Origin: an uncultured Bacilli bacterium
GTDB lineage: Bacteria > Bacillota_I > Bacilli_A > RF39 > UBA660
Assembly: GCA_934097105.1 (NCBI GenBank)
Contig: CAKONI010000007.1
Coordinates: 1 to 37,171, forward strand
Direction: 5' to 3'
DNA: 37,171 bases
Positions 1 through 8,539 of the stretch are shown in pieces; the stretch's first letter is position 1, and each line of letters begins with the position of its first letter. A program made the position numbers and the translations under genes. The notes below the pieces were generated by a model. That model had not been told where the DNA came from, made no database searches, and saw only the letters and a program-made list of their open reading frames with translations.

Positions 1-477
<477 letters not shown>

Positions 478-606
478 AAAATTTATTTTTAGTTTGATTT
501 TTTTAATTAATTATTAATTTCCTAGCTATCTCAAATTGACGTTTTGCTCAGTTTTCAAAGATCAAATCTTTTTGTTTTTTGTAGCCAATTTCTTGACTGC
601 TTATTC

Positions 607-635
607 ATTGTATCAAATAGTTTTTTTAATGTCAA
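607..635 (-). promoter_or_regulatory. rRNA promoter P2
   Basis: Minus strand TTGACA (635-630), a 17-base spacer, then TACAAT (612-607). The -35 box is consensus and the -10 box differs at one base. It is the promoter closest to the 16S gene, about 130 bases upstream of the mature end. Confidence 0.8.
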
Positions 636-771
636 GTACTTTTTTGATTTTTTTTGTTTTTTGTTGAAATATTTAATTTTTAGTACCATTGACATTTTTT
701 CTTTTAAAATTTCATGTAAATTACGTATGTAAATTTGGAAACTCAAAAGTTAAATTTGATACGTGGTTATT

Positions 772-800
772 AATATACATTATATTTTTGTTCTTGTCAA
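772..800 (-). promoter_or_regulatory. rRNA promoter P1
   Basis: Minus strand TTGACA (800-795), 17-base spacer, TATATT (777-772). Together with the second promoter 165 bases downstream it forms the tandem arrangement usual for rRNA operons of Bacilli. It begins directly after the terminator of the preceding gene. Confidence 0.75.
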
Positions 801-801
801 T

Positions 802-829
802 AAAAAATGACAACTTTTTATCATTTTTT
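802..829 (-). terminator. Terminator of the DUF402 gene
   Basis: A 9-base stem AAAAAATGA/TCATTTTTT with a 10-base loop, ending in a T run on the minus strand. It separates the DUF402 gene from the rRNA promoters. Confidence 0.65.
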
Positions 830-876
830 TTCACATTATATTTTATGCGAATTATTTTATAGTTATCACTCTTTTT

Positions 877-1422
877 TTAAATTTCTATATTTGCTTTTTT
901 TAGGGCTTCATATTGCTTAAAATTTCTTTTTACTTGCTCGTGTTGGAAAGGGTATTCTTTGTTTCTTGCTTTCTCTATTAATATTGTAAGTTCACTTTTT
1001 ACTATTTTATCTATTTCTTCTGAGTAGTTCATTCTTTTTTTATTGTAGTTGTATTCTCCTCTGTCTAATACTTTAAATGAACCGTTTGGGAAAACTCTTA
1101 GGTCTAAGTCGTAGTCTATATATTTTATTGTATCTTCTTCTATTAAAAATGGAGATGCTATATTACAGTAAAAATAGATTCCATTTTTTTTGAGTTGTCC
1201 TATTATATTGAACCAATTGTTTTTTGAGAAGTACATTATTGCTGGTTCTTTTGTTTTCCATACTTTGTCTTCTGATTCGACAACTAGTGTTTTGTAGTTA
1301 CCGAATATCATGTAGTCTTCATTTTCTTCTATAAATGTTGCTTCCATCCAGCATCTATGTAGTGTTCCGTCGTGCTTGTATTTGTGAATTTTTAAGCAAT
1401 CTCCTTTGTTATATTTTTTCAT
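877..1422 (-). CDS. DUF402 family nucleoside tri-/diphosphate phosphatase
   Basis: The 181-residue protein matches the DUF402 family, whose characterised member from Staphylococcus (Ntdp) removes phosphate from nucleoside tri- and diphosphates. The family core is visible: YFYCNIASP at about 83-91, the acidic strand IDYDLDLRVFPNG at 102-114, and LDRGEYNYN at 119-127, which supplies the metal-binding acidic residues. Length is typical, and there is no signal peptide, so it is cytoplasmic. The start follows the SD AGGAGAG, with a good promoter upstream. It stands alone between the rRNA operon and an S41 protease. The family call is firm; the true substrate is inferred from homologues. Confidence 0.88.
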   Translation of the reverse strand: MKKYNKGDCLKIHKYKHDGTLHRCWMEATFIEENEDYMIFGNYKTLVVESEDKVWKTKEPAIMYFSKNNWFNIIGQLKKNGIYFYCNIASPFLIEEDTIKYIDYDLDLRVFPNGSFKVLDRGEYNYNKKRMNYSEEIDKIVKSELTILIEKARNKEYPFQHEQVKRNFKQYEALKKANIEI

Positions 1423-1443
1423 AAAATCTCTCCTAGTGATTTT

Positions 1444-1472
1444 ATTATATAACTTTTTTTCTATATTTACAA
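1444..1472 (-). promoter_or_regulatory. Promoter of the DUF402 gene
   Basis: Minus strand TTGTAA (1472-1467), 17-base spacer, TATAAT (1449-1444), about 20 bases before the start codon of the DUF402 gene. Confidence 0.65.
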
Positions 1473-1473
1473 A

Positions 1474-2706
1474 TTATTGGTTTTTACTTTGTAAGATTTC
1501 GATGGCTTTTTGGAGTTGTGCGTCGTCTTCTTGTTTTTGTGTTTCATAGTATTTTTCACTTTGATTTATTTTTATTGTTGGTTTTACTCCTTTTCCATTT
1601 ATGTCTTTTCCTTTTCCTGTTTTCCATGTTTCTACTGTATATTTTATTATTGAACCGCTTGCTAGTTTTTTTGTTTTTTGTACTGTGCCTTTTCCGTAGG
1701 TTGTGTCTCCTACTAATTCGGCATTGCAGTTTTCATTTAGGGTGGCTGCTAATACCTCTGAACCTGATGCGCTTCCATTATTTATAAGTACTACTATATT
1801 ATAGTCCTTTTTACTGTTTTTATTTGATGCTATCTTTTTTGCCTTGTTATTTGAAATTGTTTGGATTACGATGTCGTCTTTTGCTAAAAAGTTGCTTGCT
1901 ATGTTTACGACAGTGTCTAGTTCTCCGCCTATATTATCTCTTACATCTATTATTAAGTTTGTTATATTTTCTTTTTTTAAGTTTTCTAAGGCTTTTGCGA
2001 ATTGTTCATCTGTATTACTTGAGAATATTCTTATTTGAATATATCCAATTTTTTTATTTTCTTTTTTTATTATTTCTGTTTTTACTGATGGTATTTCTAT
2101 TTCTTCGGTTGTTAGTTTTTTGTTATAGGTTTTGTTTTCTCTTTTTATTGTTAGTGTTATTGTTTGGCTTTTTTTACTTTTAATTAGTTTTGATACTTCT
2201 TCGGTTGTTTTACCTTTTAATTCTTTGTTATTTATTTTTATTATTTCGTCACCTTTTTTTAATCCTGCTTTTTCTGATGGGGAATTTTTGTATACTTTGT
2301 TTACTGTTATGTTTTTATTTTGGGCTCTATATATTTCTGCTCCGATTCCATAGTAGGTGCCTTTTAGTTCTTCTTCGAATTGTTTGCTTTCTTCTTTATT
2401 GTAATATATGGAGTATTTATCTTCTAGATGGGATATCATTCCTTCGATTGCCGCTTCTTTTAGTTCTTCTTTGTTTACTTTTCCTACATATTCTTCGATT
2501 AGTGAGTTGTAGACGTTTTCTATTTCTTTTATTTCGTTATTTGTTTTTTTTGTGAGTGAGTTTGTGCTTGTGTTTGAGAAAATCATTTCTCCTAGTAATA
2601 GACCTAGTGCTAGGGCCATTATGAATATTAGGAAGAGTTCTATTGTATTGAATTTGTTTTTTTCTAAATTTAGTTTATTTTTTTTATTTTTTGTTTTATC
2701 TTTCAT
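1474..2706 (-). CDS. S41 family carboxy-terminal processing protease (CtpA/CtpB type)
   Basis: This 410-residue protein is a membrane-anchored C-terminal processing protease. A basic N-terminus leads into one membrane helix (about 22-44), followed by a helical linker, a PDZ domain (about 115-190, with VYKNSPSEKAGLKKGD) and the S41 core. The serine lies in NNGSASGSEVLA (309-320) and the catalytic lysine in GDTTYGKGTVQ (K339). Family members cut extracytoplasmic substrates; in spore-formers CtpB acts in the sigma-K checkpoint, but whether this one does so is only inference. The start has the SD TGAGGT. It is followed on the same strand by the DUF402 gene. Confidence 0.93.
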   Translation of the reverse strand: MKDKTKNKKNKLNLEKNKFNTIELFLIFIMALALGLLLGEMIFSNTSTNSLTKKTNNEIKEIENVYNSLIEEYVGKVNKEELKEAAIEGMISHLEDKYSIYYNKEESKQFEEELKGTYYGIGAEIYRAQNKNITVNKVYKNSPSEKAGLKKGDEIIKINNKELKGKTTEEVSKLIKSKKSQTITLTIKRENKTYNKKLTTEEIEIPSVKTEIIKKENKKIGYIQIRIFSSNTDEQFAKALENLKKENITNLIIDVRDNIGGELDTVVNIASNFLAKDDIVIQTISNNKAKKIASNKNSKKDYNIVVLINNGSASGSEVLAATLNENCNAELVGDTTYGKGTVQKTKKLASGSIIKYTVETWKTGKGKDINGKGVKPTIKINQSEKYYETQKQEDDAQLQKAIEILQSKNQ

Positions 2707-2817
2707 ATTATTACCTCATATATATGATAACATATTTTTTTGATAGTTGCATTTAAAAATTAATAAAGATGTTGGGGAAAATAAATTTACTTATGTTATT
2801 GGATTTTCTTTGTAAAT

Positions 2818-2838
2818 AAAAAAAAGACTTTCGCCTTT
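2818..2838 (-). terminator. Terminator of the GerS-like lipoprotein gene
   Basis: Minus strand AAAGGC-GAAA-GTCTTT followed by a T run. The stable GNRA loop and the overlap with the stop codon are notable. Confidence 0.75.
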
Positions 2839-4010
2839 TATTTTGTATTTAGTGTTGATACTACGTTTATTGATTTTGCTACTTCTAGTAGTTCTTTTTT
2901 ATCCATTTGTTCTGATACTATATAGTATTCTACTCCGTTGCTTGTCCATGTGTACGATGTGTCTGTTAGTGAGCCTACTGTGTCTATAAGCATGAATGGT
3001 TCTCCATAGGTTGGTACAATTTCTAGTTTTTCTTTTGGTTTTATTGTTTCTTGTACTAGTATAAATGGATTATCTCCAGAGAAAGTCATTATTATTCTTT
3101 CGCCGTCTTTTGTTGAGATTACTTCTTTATCTGATAGGCTTGTGTTTGATGGTAGATATAGTGGGAAGATGTTTTCGTCTACTTTTGATGTTTCTTCTGT
3201 TTGGTTTTGATTTGTTTGTTCATTGTTATTTTCTGGTTTTGTTTGTTGATCATTTTGGTTATTTTCTTCTTTGTTTTGATCGCTATCTGATTTTTCTGTT
3301 TGATTGCTATTTTCATTTGTTTGATTTTCATTTGTTTGATTATTGTTTTCTTCATTTGTTTGACTGTTTTCGTCTGTTTCTTTGAAGTTCTTTGTTATTT
3401 CGTCTAAATTAAATGTTTCGTCTTTGAATGTTGCTTTTTTATCTATTGATGTTACTTCGAATTCTACATATGTTATTCCTTCTTCATCTTGGACTTCTAC
3501 TTTTTTTAGATTTTTGTTTTTGTCTAATATAATGTTTTGTTTTACATATTTTGGATTATTTGGATAATTTGTTGTAGTTGTAAATATGTAGTCTTTGTCT
3601 TTTTGTGTGAATGTTGAGTTTTCATCATTTTTTAAATCTTTTGCTACGGAGTCTAATAGATAACTTTGTGAGTTGTTATTTGGCCAATCGCTTTGGAATT
3701 TGAAACTTTTATTTATTGATGGTGTTATTACGTATACTGCTTCATCATTTTTTAGGATTATTTGTTCATAGTTATTTGCTTTGTTTGTTAATGATACTTT
3801 ATATTGGTTATCTTTTTTATAAGATGTTTTTACATCATATTCGTATGTATCTTCGTTGTTTGTTATTTTTAATGTTCCTTCCATATAATAGGCTTTTAAG
3901 TTTTCTATTTCTTTTATGAAGTCATTTTTTATGTCTTTATCGCTTAGTGAGCCACATCCTGTTAGACAAAATGTTGCAATTATTGCAACTACTAAAAATA
4001 TTTTTTTCAT
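2838..4010 (-). CDS. LolA/GerS-like sporulation lipoprotein
   Basis: The protein of 390 residues starts with a lipoprotein signal (hydrophobic 4-15, lipobox LTGC with Cys19), so it should be anchored outside the membrane. Residues about 25-210 resemble the LolA-like beta fold of YdcC/GerS lipoproteins (EGTLKI, YDVKTSYKKDNQYKV, QNIILDKNKNLKKVEV). A low-complexity linker rich in N, Q, T and E follows (about 215-275), then a second domain of about 115 residues resembling DUF4367. GerS-type proteins act in cortex hydrolysis during germination of clostridial spores; that role here is an inference supported by cotE and spo0A in the window. It follows a good SD (AGAGGTG) and reads toward the S41 protease. 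Confidence 0.72.
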   Translation of the reverse strand: MKKIFLVVAIIATFCLTGCGSLSDKDIKNDFIKEIENLKAYYMEGTLKITNNEDTYEYDVKTSYKKDNQYKVSLTNKANNYEQIILKNDEAVYVITPSINKSFKFQSDWPNNNSQSYLLDSVAKDLKNDENSTFTQKDKDYIFTTTTNYPNNPKYVKQNIILDKNKNLKKVEVQDEEGITYVEFEVTSIDKKATFKDETFNLDEITKNFKETDENSQTNEENNNQTNENQTNENSNQTEKSDSDQNKEENNQNDQQTKPENNNEQTNQNQTEETSKVDENIFPLYLPSNTSLSDKEVISTKDGERIIMTFSGDNPFILVQETIKPKEKLEIVPTYGEPFMLIDTVGSLTDTSYTWTSNGVEYYIVSEQMDKKELLEVAKSINVVSTLNTK

Positions 4011-4074
4011 TTTTCACCTCTTTTTGCTTTCATTTAATTATATTATTGTTTGATTTGTATATTCATATTATTTT

Positions 4075-4104
4075 TTGAATATTTTTTTGTTTTCTATGTA
4101 TACT
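4075..4104 (+). promoter_or_regulatory. Probable promoter of the DUF378 gene
   Basis: Plus strand TTGAAT (4075-4080), 18-base spacer, TATACT (4099-4104), shortly before the SD AAAGGAGG of the DUF378 gene. Confidence 0.5.
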
Positions 4105-4123
4105 ATTACTAAAGGAGGCATTT

Positions 4124-4324
4124 ATGGAAATATTACAAAGAGTAGCACTTATTTTTACTATTATTGGTGCGATTGTATGGGGTCTTATTGGACTTTTCGA
4201 TTTTAATTTAGTTGATTTTATCTTTGGAGATAATAGTATGTTATCTAGAATTGTTTATACTCTTGTGGGTATTTGTGGTCTTATTAATATTGGATTATTA
4301 TTTCAAAGAATTGATGCAAAATAA
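4124..4324 (+). CDS. DUF378 family small membrane protein
   Basis: The 66-residue protein has two membrane helices (about 5-25 and 42-60) and matches the DUF378 family (YuzA type), with VALIFTIIGAIVWGLIGLF and a conserved VGICGLINI in the second helix. Its function is unknown. The SD AAAGGAGG is strong. It is the only intact gene on the plus strand, lying divergent to the GerS-like gene and convergent with cdaR, with which it shares a terminator. Confidence 0.85.
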   Translation: MEILQRVALIFTIIGAIVWGLIGLFDFNLVDFIFGDNSMLSRIVYTLVGICGLINIGLLFQRIDAK

Positions 4325-4367
4325 AAAAAAGAATTTTTAAAGATATAATCTTTAAAGTTCTTTTTTT
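4323..4367. terminator. Bidirectional terminator between the DUF378 gene and cdaR
   Basis: A 9-base stem TTTAAAGAT/ATCTTTAAA (36-44 and 48-56 of the 4300s) is extended by AAAGAA/TTCTTT. It is flanked by A8 on the left and T7 on the right, so it can terminate both converging genes. Confidence 0.8.
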
Positions 4368-5790
4368 ATTTTATTATAATTGTAACAGTTTTTGTTTTTG
4401 GAAGATATGATAGTTTTAAATCATCTCCGGAAACTTTTACTTCTACTTTATGAGTTCCTTTTTCTAGTCCTTGTAAGTCTACATAAGCCGAGATGTTTTC
4501 TGATGAGATGTCTTTTAGGTTACTTGATGTTCCTTTTACTATTATTGTTGCGGTTGAGTCTAGTTGTGATGCTGCTTGGGCTTTTAGACCTGGACTTAGA
4601 TTTTTGGTTGCGATGTTGACATTTTTGATTGTTTTTTGTTTTATGTCCCCTAAGGTTACTTCTGCAACGACGGATTTTGTTGATATTTCATTTACTCCAC
4701 TTGGTAATGATAAGTTGACTGTGAATTCTGTTGCTTTTTTTATGCCTCCTACGTTTATGTCTACTGGTATGTATGATATTTTTTCTAGGGCTTTTTCATC
4801 TCCGTATATTGTTGCTTTTGTACTGCTTAGTTTTATGTCGTCGATTGCTTTTCCAAAGACAACGTTTCCTGTTGGTATTGCTTTTAGTGGAACTTCTTTG
4901 TTTGGTGATGTTATTTCTATTGAAGCATCTAAGGTTGCTGGTACTATTTCTACATCTAGTTTTGAGCCTTTTTCATCATAGGCTACTAGTGGTATTTCTT
5001 TTAGGGTTGTAGTACCTATATTTAGTTCTGAGTATTCACCTTTTTTGGCGTCTTTGTTTAGATTTTTTAAGTCTACTAGGGCTTTTACTGTTGCGATTTG
5101 GTCTAGTTTATATTCTGCGCCTTTTACGTATACTTCTTCTCTACTAAAGGAAACGTCTGAGATGTTGTATTTTGGATTTATGCTGTCTTCGTTTAAGATT
5201 TCTTCGTTTACTTTTTTCTTGACTGATATTTTTTCGTAGATTGTGACTACTGCTGTTGAGGGATCTGGTTTATATTCTACGGATGTTACTGATCCTGAAT
5301 ATTTTAGGTTTACTTCGTGTTTTCCTGGTTTGTAATCACGGAGATCTACTACTACTTCATCACTTGGGTATTGTTTTGCTAGATATAGATCTGCTTTTCT
5401 ACCTATTAATGTTACGTCTACTTTTTTTGGAAGTCCTTCGACTACGTAGGCTTCTTCATTGTAAAGCGCTTTTACTTCTTGATTGTATAATATGTCTGCG
5501 GTATTGTTCATAATCATTTCTGTTTTTCTGTCTACAATTAAGAATGCTGCGAATGCTATTATTAGGGATAGGGTTATTAATACTAATTTGTTGTTTAGTA
5601 TTCTGTCTAGTGATTTCCCTGAGTTTTTGAATGGTTTCATGAAGAATAGCATTACTTTTGCAAGTGGTGTTATTATGATTTTGTCTATAATGTTATATAT
5701 TTTGCTTATTAGATAGTAAATTCCTCTTGCTATTTTTTTTAATAATTTGTACTTTCCTTTTTTCTTTTTTGAGGTTTTTTTCTTTGCCAT
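4366..5790 (-). CDS. cdaR: YbbR-domain regulator of diadenylate cyclase (CdaR)
   Basis: This 474-residue protein has a lysine-rich N-terminus, one membrane helix (about 68-88) and several repeated YbbR beta domains outside the membrane. These repeats carry phrases such as VEGLPKKVDVTLIGRKADL, PVDINVGGIKKATEF and AYVDLQGLEKGTHKVEVKVSG. CdaR binds and modulates CdaA, which makes c-di-AMP. Its start codon overlaps the cdaA stop codon as TAATG, showing translational coupling. The usual third gene of this cluster, glmM, is not next to it; glyA lies upstream and a convergent DUF378 gene downstream. Confidence 0.92.
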   Translation of the reverse strand: MAKKKTSKKKKGKYKLLKKIARGIYYLISKIYNIIDKIIITPLAKVMLFFMKPFKNSGKSLDRILNNKLVLITLSLIIAFAAFLIVDRKTEMIMNNTADILYNQEVKALYNEEAYVVEGLPKKVDVTLIGRKADLYLAKQYPSDEVVVDLRDYKPGKHEVNLKYSGSVTSVEYKPDPSTAVVTIYEKISVKKKVNEEILNEDSINPKYNISDVSFSREEVYVKGAEYKLDQIATVKALVDLKNLNKDAKKGEYSELNIGTTTLKEIPLVAYDEKGSKLDVEIVPATLDASIEITSPNKEVPLKAIPTGNVVFGKAIDDIKLSSTKATIYGDEKALEKISYIPVDINVGGIKKATEFTVNLSLPSGVNEISTKSVVAEVTLGDIKQKTIKNVNIATKNLSPGLKAQAASQLDSTATIIVKGTSSNLKDISSENISAYVDLQGLEKGTHKVEVKVSGDDLKLSYLPKTKTVTIIIK

Positions 5791-6599
5791 TAGCTATTTT
5801 CCTCCTCATCATATTCATCTTCGAAGTCGTCTTGTTTTGGTCTTAGTTCATCTATTAGTAAGATTCTTGCGTCGTCGATTGTAAGGTTATAGAATAGTTC
5901 TCCTTTTATTGCTATGGATATTCTTCCTGTTTCTTCGGACACTACTAATGCTAATGCATCTGTTTCTTCTGATATTCCTAGGGCTGCTCTGTGTCTTGTT
6001 CCTAATCTTTTGTTTATTTTTAAACTGTTACTTGTTGGGAAGACTGCTCCGGCGCAACTTACTTTATCTCCTTGGATTATTACACCACCATCGTGTAGTG
6101 GGTTGTTTGGGAAGAAGATTGATACTAGTAGTTCGCTTGATATTTCTGCGTAGAGATTAGTTGCTTTATTTATGTAGTCTATTAGGCTTACGTCTCTTTC
6201 GATTACGATTAGGGCTCCTATTTTTGCTTTGCGCATTGTGTCTACGGCACTTATTATTTCATATACTAGTCTTTCTCTTTCATCTACTGTAAGTACTTTG
6301 TGTCTTCCTAGAAGTTGGGTCTTTCCAATTTGTTCTAGTATTCCTCTTATTTCAGGTTGGAATATTATTATCAGGGCTAGTGGTCCCCATTCTATTACGT
6401 ATTCTAGGACTAGACCTACGGCGATTAGGCCTATTTTGTCTGCGATTATTTTTATTATTACTATGAATAGTATTCCTTTAAATAGGAGTGATAATTTTAC
6501 ATTATTTTTTATATTTTTTAATATTGTATAGATAAGAACCCATAGAATTGTTATGTCTAGGATTTCTCTTACTATATCCCATATTGTTTCTAAACTCAT
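5790..6599 (-). CDS. cdaA: Diadenylate cyclase CdaA
   Basis: The 269-residue protein condenses two ATP into the second messenger c-di-AMP. Three hydrophobic helices (about 12-30, 36-55, 57-80) precede a DisA_N cyclase domain. The catalytic DGA-type motif appears as HDGGVIIQG (169-177) and the RHR motif as GTRHRAALGIS (200-210); SEETGRISIA (221-230) is also conserved. I chose the ATG at 6599, which follows SD TTGGAGG; a TTG four codons upstream lies inside that SD. It has its own promoter and is coupled to cdaR by a TAATG overlap. Confidence 0.95.
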   Translation of the reverse strand: MSLETIWDIVREILDITILWVLIYTILKNIKNNVKLSLLFKGILFIVIIKIIADKIGLIAVGLVLEYVIEWGPLALIIIFQPEIRGILEQIGKTQLLGRHKVLTVDERERLVYEIISAVDTMRKAKIGALIVIERDVSLIDYINKATNLYAEISSELLVSIFFPNNPLHDGGVIIQGDKVSCAGAVFPTSNSLKINKRLGTRHRAALGISEETDALALVVSEETGRISIAIKGELFYNLTIDDARILLIDELRPKQDDFEDEYDEEENS

Positions 6600-6624
6600 T
6601 TTTACCTCCAAAAATATTTTTTAT

Positions 6625-6653
6625 ATTATATCATTATTTTGCTACTATGTAAA
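6625..6653 (-). promoter_or_regulatory. Promoter of cdaA-cdaR
   Basis: Minus strand TTTACA (6653-6648), 17-base spacer, consensus TATAAT (6630-6625), about 25 bases before the cdaA start. Confidence 0.75.
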
Positions 6654-6693
6654 ATTTGTTTTTTGATATTTTCTTACTTTATAAAGTATACTA

Positions 6694-6731
6694 CAAAAAA
6701 AGAAAATTAACAATAGTCTTGTAATTTTCTT
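6694..6731 (-). terminator. Terminator of glyA
   Basis: A 10-base stem AAGAAAATTA/TAATTTTCTT with a 12-base loop, followed by seven T on the minus strand. The stem starts at the glyA stop. Confidence 0.75.
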
Positions 6732-7953
6732 ATTTATAGATTGGAAATTTTTTTGTTAGTTCTAGGACTTTTTGCTTATTTTCTTTTAGTATTTCTTTGT
6801 TTTCTTTATTTGATAGAACGTCTATTATGATGTCTGCGATTTCTATAAATTCTGGCTCTTTCAGGCCTCTTGTTGTCATTGCTGGGGTGCCTATTCTTAT
6901 TCCGCTGGTGGTGGTGAATGATTCTGTGTCATTTGGGATTGAGTTTTTGTTGCAGGTTATGTTTACTTCATCTAAAATTTTTTCTGCTTCTTTTCCTGTT
7001 GTGCCGAATGATTTTTTTACATCTATTAATAGAAGATGATTTTCTGTTTTTTTTGAGATAAGTTTTATACCTTTTTCTTTAAATCTTGTTGCCATGGCTT
7101 GGGCATTTTTTATTATTTGTTTTTGATATTCTTTAAATTCTGGTTGCAAGGCTTCGTAGAAGCATTCTGCTTTGGCGGCAATTACGTGCATTAGGGGACC
7201 GCCTTGTATTCCTGGGAATATTGTTTTGTCTATTTTTTTGGCTATTTCTTCACTATTTGTTAGGATTATGCCTCCTCTTGGGCCTCTTAAGGTTTTGTGA
7301 GTTGTTGAGGTTACTACGTCTGCATACTTGCATGGGTTTTCGTGAAGATTAGCCGCTACTAGTCCGGCGATGTGTGCCATGTCTACCATTAGGTAGGCTT
7401 CTACTTTGTCTGCAATTTCTCTAAATTTTTTGAAATCTATTTTTAGGGCGTAGGCTGATGCTCCGGCGATTATCATTTTTGGTTTTTCTTTTAGGGCTAT
7501 TTCTTCTATTTTATTGTAGTCTAGACTTTCTGTTTCTTCGTCTAGGGTATAGGAAACTATTTGGTAGTCTTTACCACTAAAATTTATTGGATGTCCGTGG
7601 GTTAGATGGCCTCCGTTTGATAGGTCCATTCCCATTACTTTGTCTTTTGGGTTTAATAACGCTCTATAGACTGCTAGGTTGGCACTGCTTCCGGAGTGAG
7701 GTTGTACGTTTGCGTATTTACAACCGAATAATTTTTTTAAGTATTCTATTGCTTGATTTTCGAAGATATCTATGTACTCACAGCCTCCATAGTATCTTTT
7801 GCCTGGGTAGCCTTCAGCATATTTATTTGTAAGTATGCTTCCTTGTAATTTTAATATATCTTTTGATACATAGTTTTCTGATGCGATTAGTTCTATGTTT
7901 TCTTCTTGTCTTTTTGTTTCTTTTATTAATGCATTTTCTAGTATTTTATCCAT
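6730..7953 (-). CDS. glyA: Serine hydroxymethyltransferase
   Basis: The 407-residue enzyme converts serine and tetrahydrofolate to glycine and methylene-tetrahydrofolate, the main source of one-carbon units. Family motifs are continuous: ELIASENYVS near the N-terminus, YAEGYPGKRYYGGCEYID, QPHSGSSANLAVY, and the PLP lysine in VVTSTTHKTLRGPRGG (about K220). Length is normal and no key residue is missing. It is monocistronic, ending in its own terminator just before the cdaA promoter. The start follows a GGTG-type SD. Confidence 0.97.
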   Translation of the reverse strand: MDKILENALIKETKRQEENIELIASENYVSKDILKLQGSILTNKYAEGYPGKRYYGGCEYIDIFENQAIEYLKKLFGCKYANVQPHSGSSANLAVYRALLNPKDKVMGMDLSNGGHLTHGHPINFSGKDYQIVSYTLDEETESLDYNKIEEIALKEKPKMIIAGASAYALKIDFKKFREIADKVEAYLMVDMAHIAGLVAANLHENPCKYADVVTSTTHKTLRGPRGGIILTNSEEIAKKIDKTIFPGIQGGPLMHVIAAKAECFYEALQPEFKEYQKQIIKNAQAMATRFKEKGIKLISKKTENHLLLIDVKKSFGTTGKEAEKILDEVNITCNKNSIPNDTESFTTTSGIRIGTPAMTTRGLKEPEFIEIADIIIDVLSNKENKEILKENKQKVLELTKKFPIYK

Positions 7954-8007
7954 TTTTTATCACCAGTATAAGTATACTCTTTTTTTTTTGATTTTTCTAG
8001 TTAATTT

Positions 8008-8038
8008 TAAAAAGAATAAGTTTTAATTGCTTATTCTT
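8008..8038 (-). terminator. Terminator of the small helical-protein pair
   Basis: A 9-base stem AAGAATAAG/CTTATTCTT with a 9-base loop and a short T run on the minus strand. The stop codon of the 87-residue ORF is inside the structure. Confidence 0.65.
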
Positions 8039-8286
8039 AGTAACATACTATCTAATTCTTCATATAATGTTTCTTTTTTCTTTTTACTTAGTGATTCTTT
8101 TTTTATATTTGTATTATCTATTATGTAGTTGTGCAACTTTCTATTTAATTCATCTATGTTATCGAATATTAATAAAATATTGTCGTGTAGATTTTCATCC
8201 CAGGCTTCTAGGAGTTTGTTTGTACAAGTTTTTAACAAATTTTGTTCATAAATATAGAGTGTTTTAATGTTTTCTAGTTCTTGCAT
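8023..8286 (-). CDS. Small helical protein of unknown function (87 aa)
   Basis: I do not recognise this 87-residue protein. It is predicted all-helical and charged, with no signal peptide or membrane segment and a lysine-rich patch KKESLSKKKKETL near the end. Its ATG shares the A of the preceding gene's TAA (TAATG), so the two are translated together. Size and helical pattern loosely resemble ferritin-like spore coat proteins of the CotF kind, but I see no diagnostic motif, so this is only a guess. A terminator follows directly. Confidence 0.7.
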   Translation of the reverse strand: MQELENIKTLYIYEQNLLKTCTNKLLEAWDENLHDNILLIFDNIDELNRKLHNYIIDNTNIKKESLSKKKKETLYEELDSMLLRISN

Positions 8287-8495
8287 TATATTATCCTTTC
8301 TTTCTCGTCTAATATTTTCATTATTGCGAGTAAGTTTTGTTCGTGGGATTCGATTATTTCTTTTAAAAGTAGTTTTACATCTTTTTTTAGGGTTTTTCTA
8401 TCATATTCTTTTGCTTGTTTTATTATTAGATAGTTTTCGTTAAATAGTTCTTTTAAATTGGTTAGATCATTTGGAGTTAGATTTATTTTTTCCAT
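8286..8495 (-). CDS. Small helical protein of unknown function (69 aa)
   Basis: A 69-residue charged helical protein with heptad-like leucine and isoleucine spacing (VKLLLKEIIESHEQNLLAIM), not recognised. SD GGAGGTAAAAA sits well before the ATG. It is the first gene of a coupled pair and lies about 45 bases downstream of a kinase-fold gene on the same strand, so all three may form one transcript. Confidence 0.7.
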   Translation of the reverse strand: MEKINLTPNDLTNLKELFNENYLIIKQAKEYDRKTLKKDVKLLLKEIIESHEQNLLAIMKILDEKERII

Positions 8496-8539
8496 TTTTT
8501 ACCTCCGTTTATATAATGGGAGTTTTTTTAATTTTTTAT

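Larger units (their letters stand above)
478..870 (-). other. rRNA operon leader and promoter region, no protein gene
   Basis: This stretch of nearly 400 bases holds no credible gene; the short ORFs in it are low-complexity AT runs. It carries two sigma-A promoters pointing into the 16S gene. A leader segment around 546-570 reads GATCTTTGAAAACTGAGCAA on the minus strand, which resembles the conserved sequence in front of 16S genes of Bacilli (boxA/processing region). The terminator of the upstream DUF402 gene sits at 802-829. Confidence 0.8.

Noticed and set aside
544..746. Two short ORFs on opposite strands upstream of the 16S gene
   Set aside because: Low-complexity F/K-rich readings of the rRNA promoter region, overlapping the P2 promoter.
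3190..3370. Short repeats in the Asn/Gln/Thr-rich part of the GerS-like gene as a CRISPR or satellite
   Set aside because: They are codon-level repeats of a low-complexity linker, in frame and of irregular spacing.
4493..4981. Long plus-strand ORF (162 codons) opposite cdaR
   Set aside because: Leu/Phe/Ser-rich shadow of cdaR in an AT-rich genome; no SD and no recognisable domain. The same applies to the plus-strand ORFs opposite clpB, miaB, glyA, pflB and gpmI.
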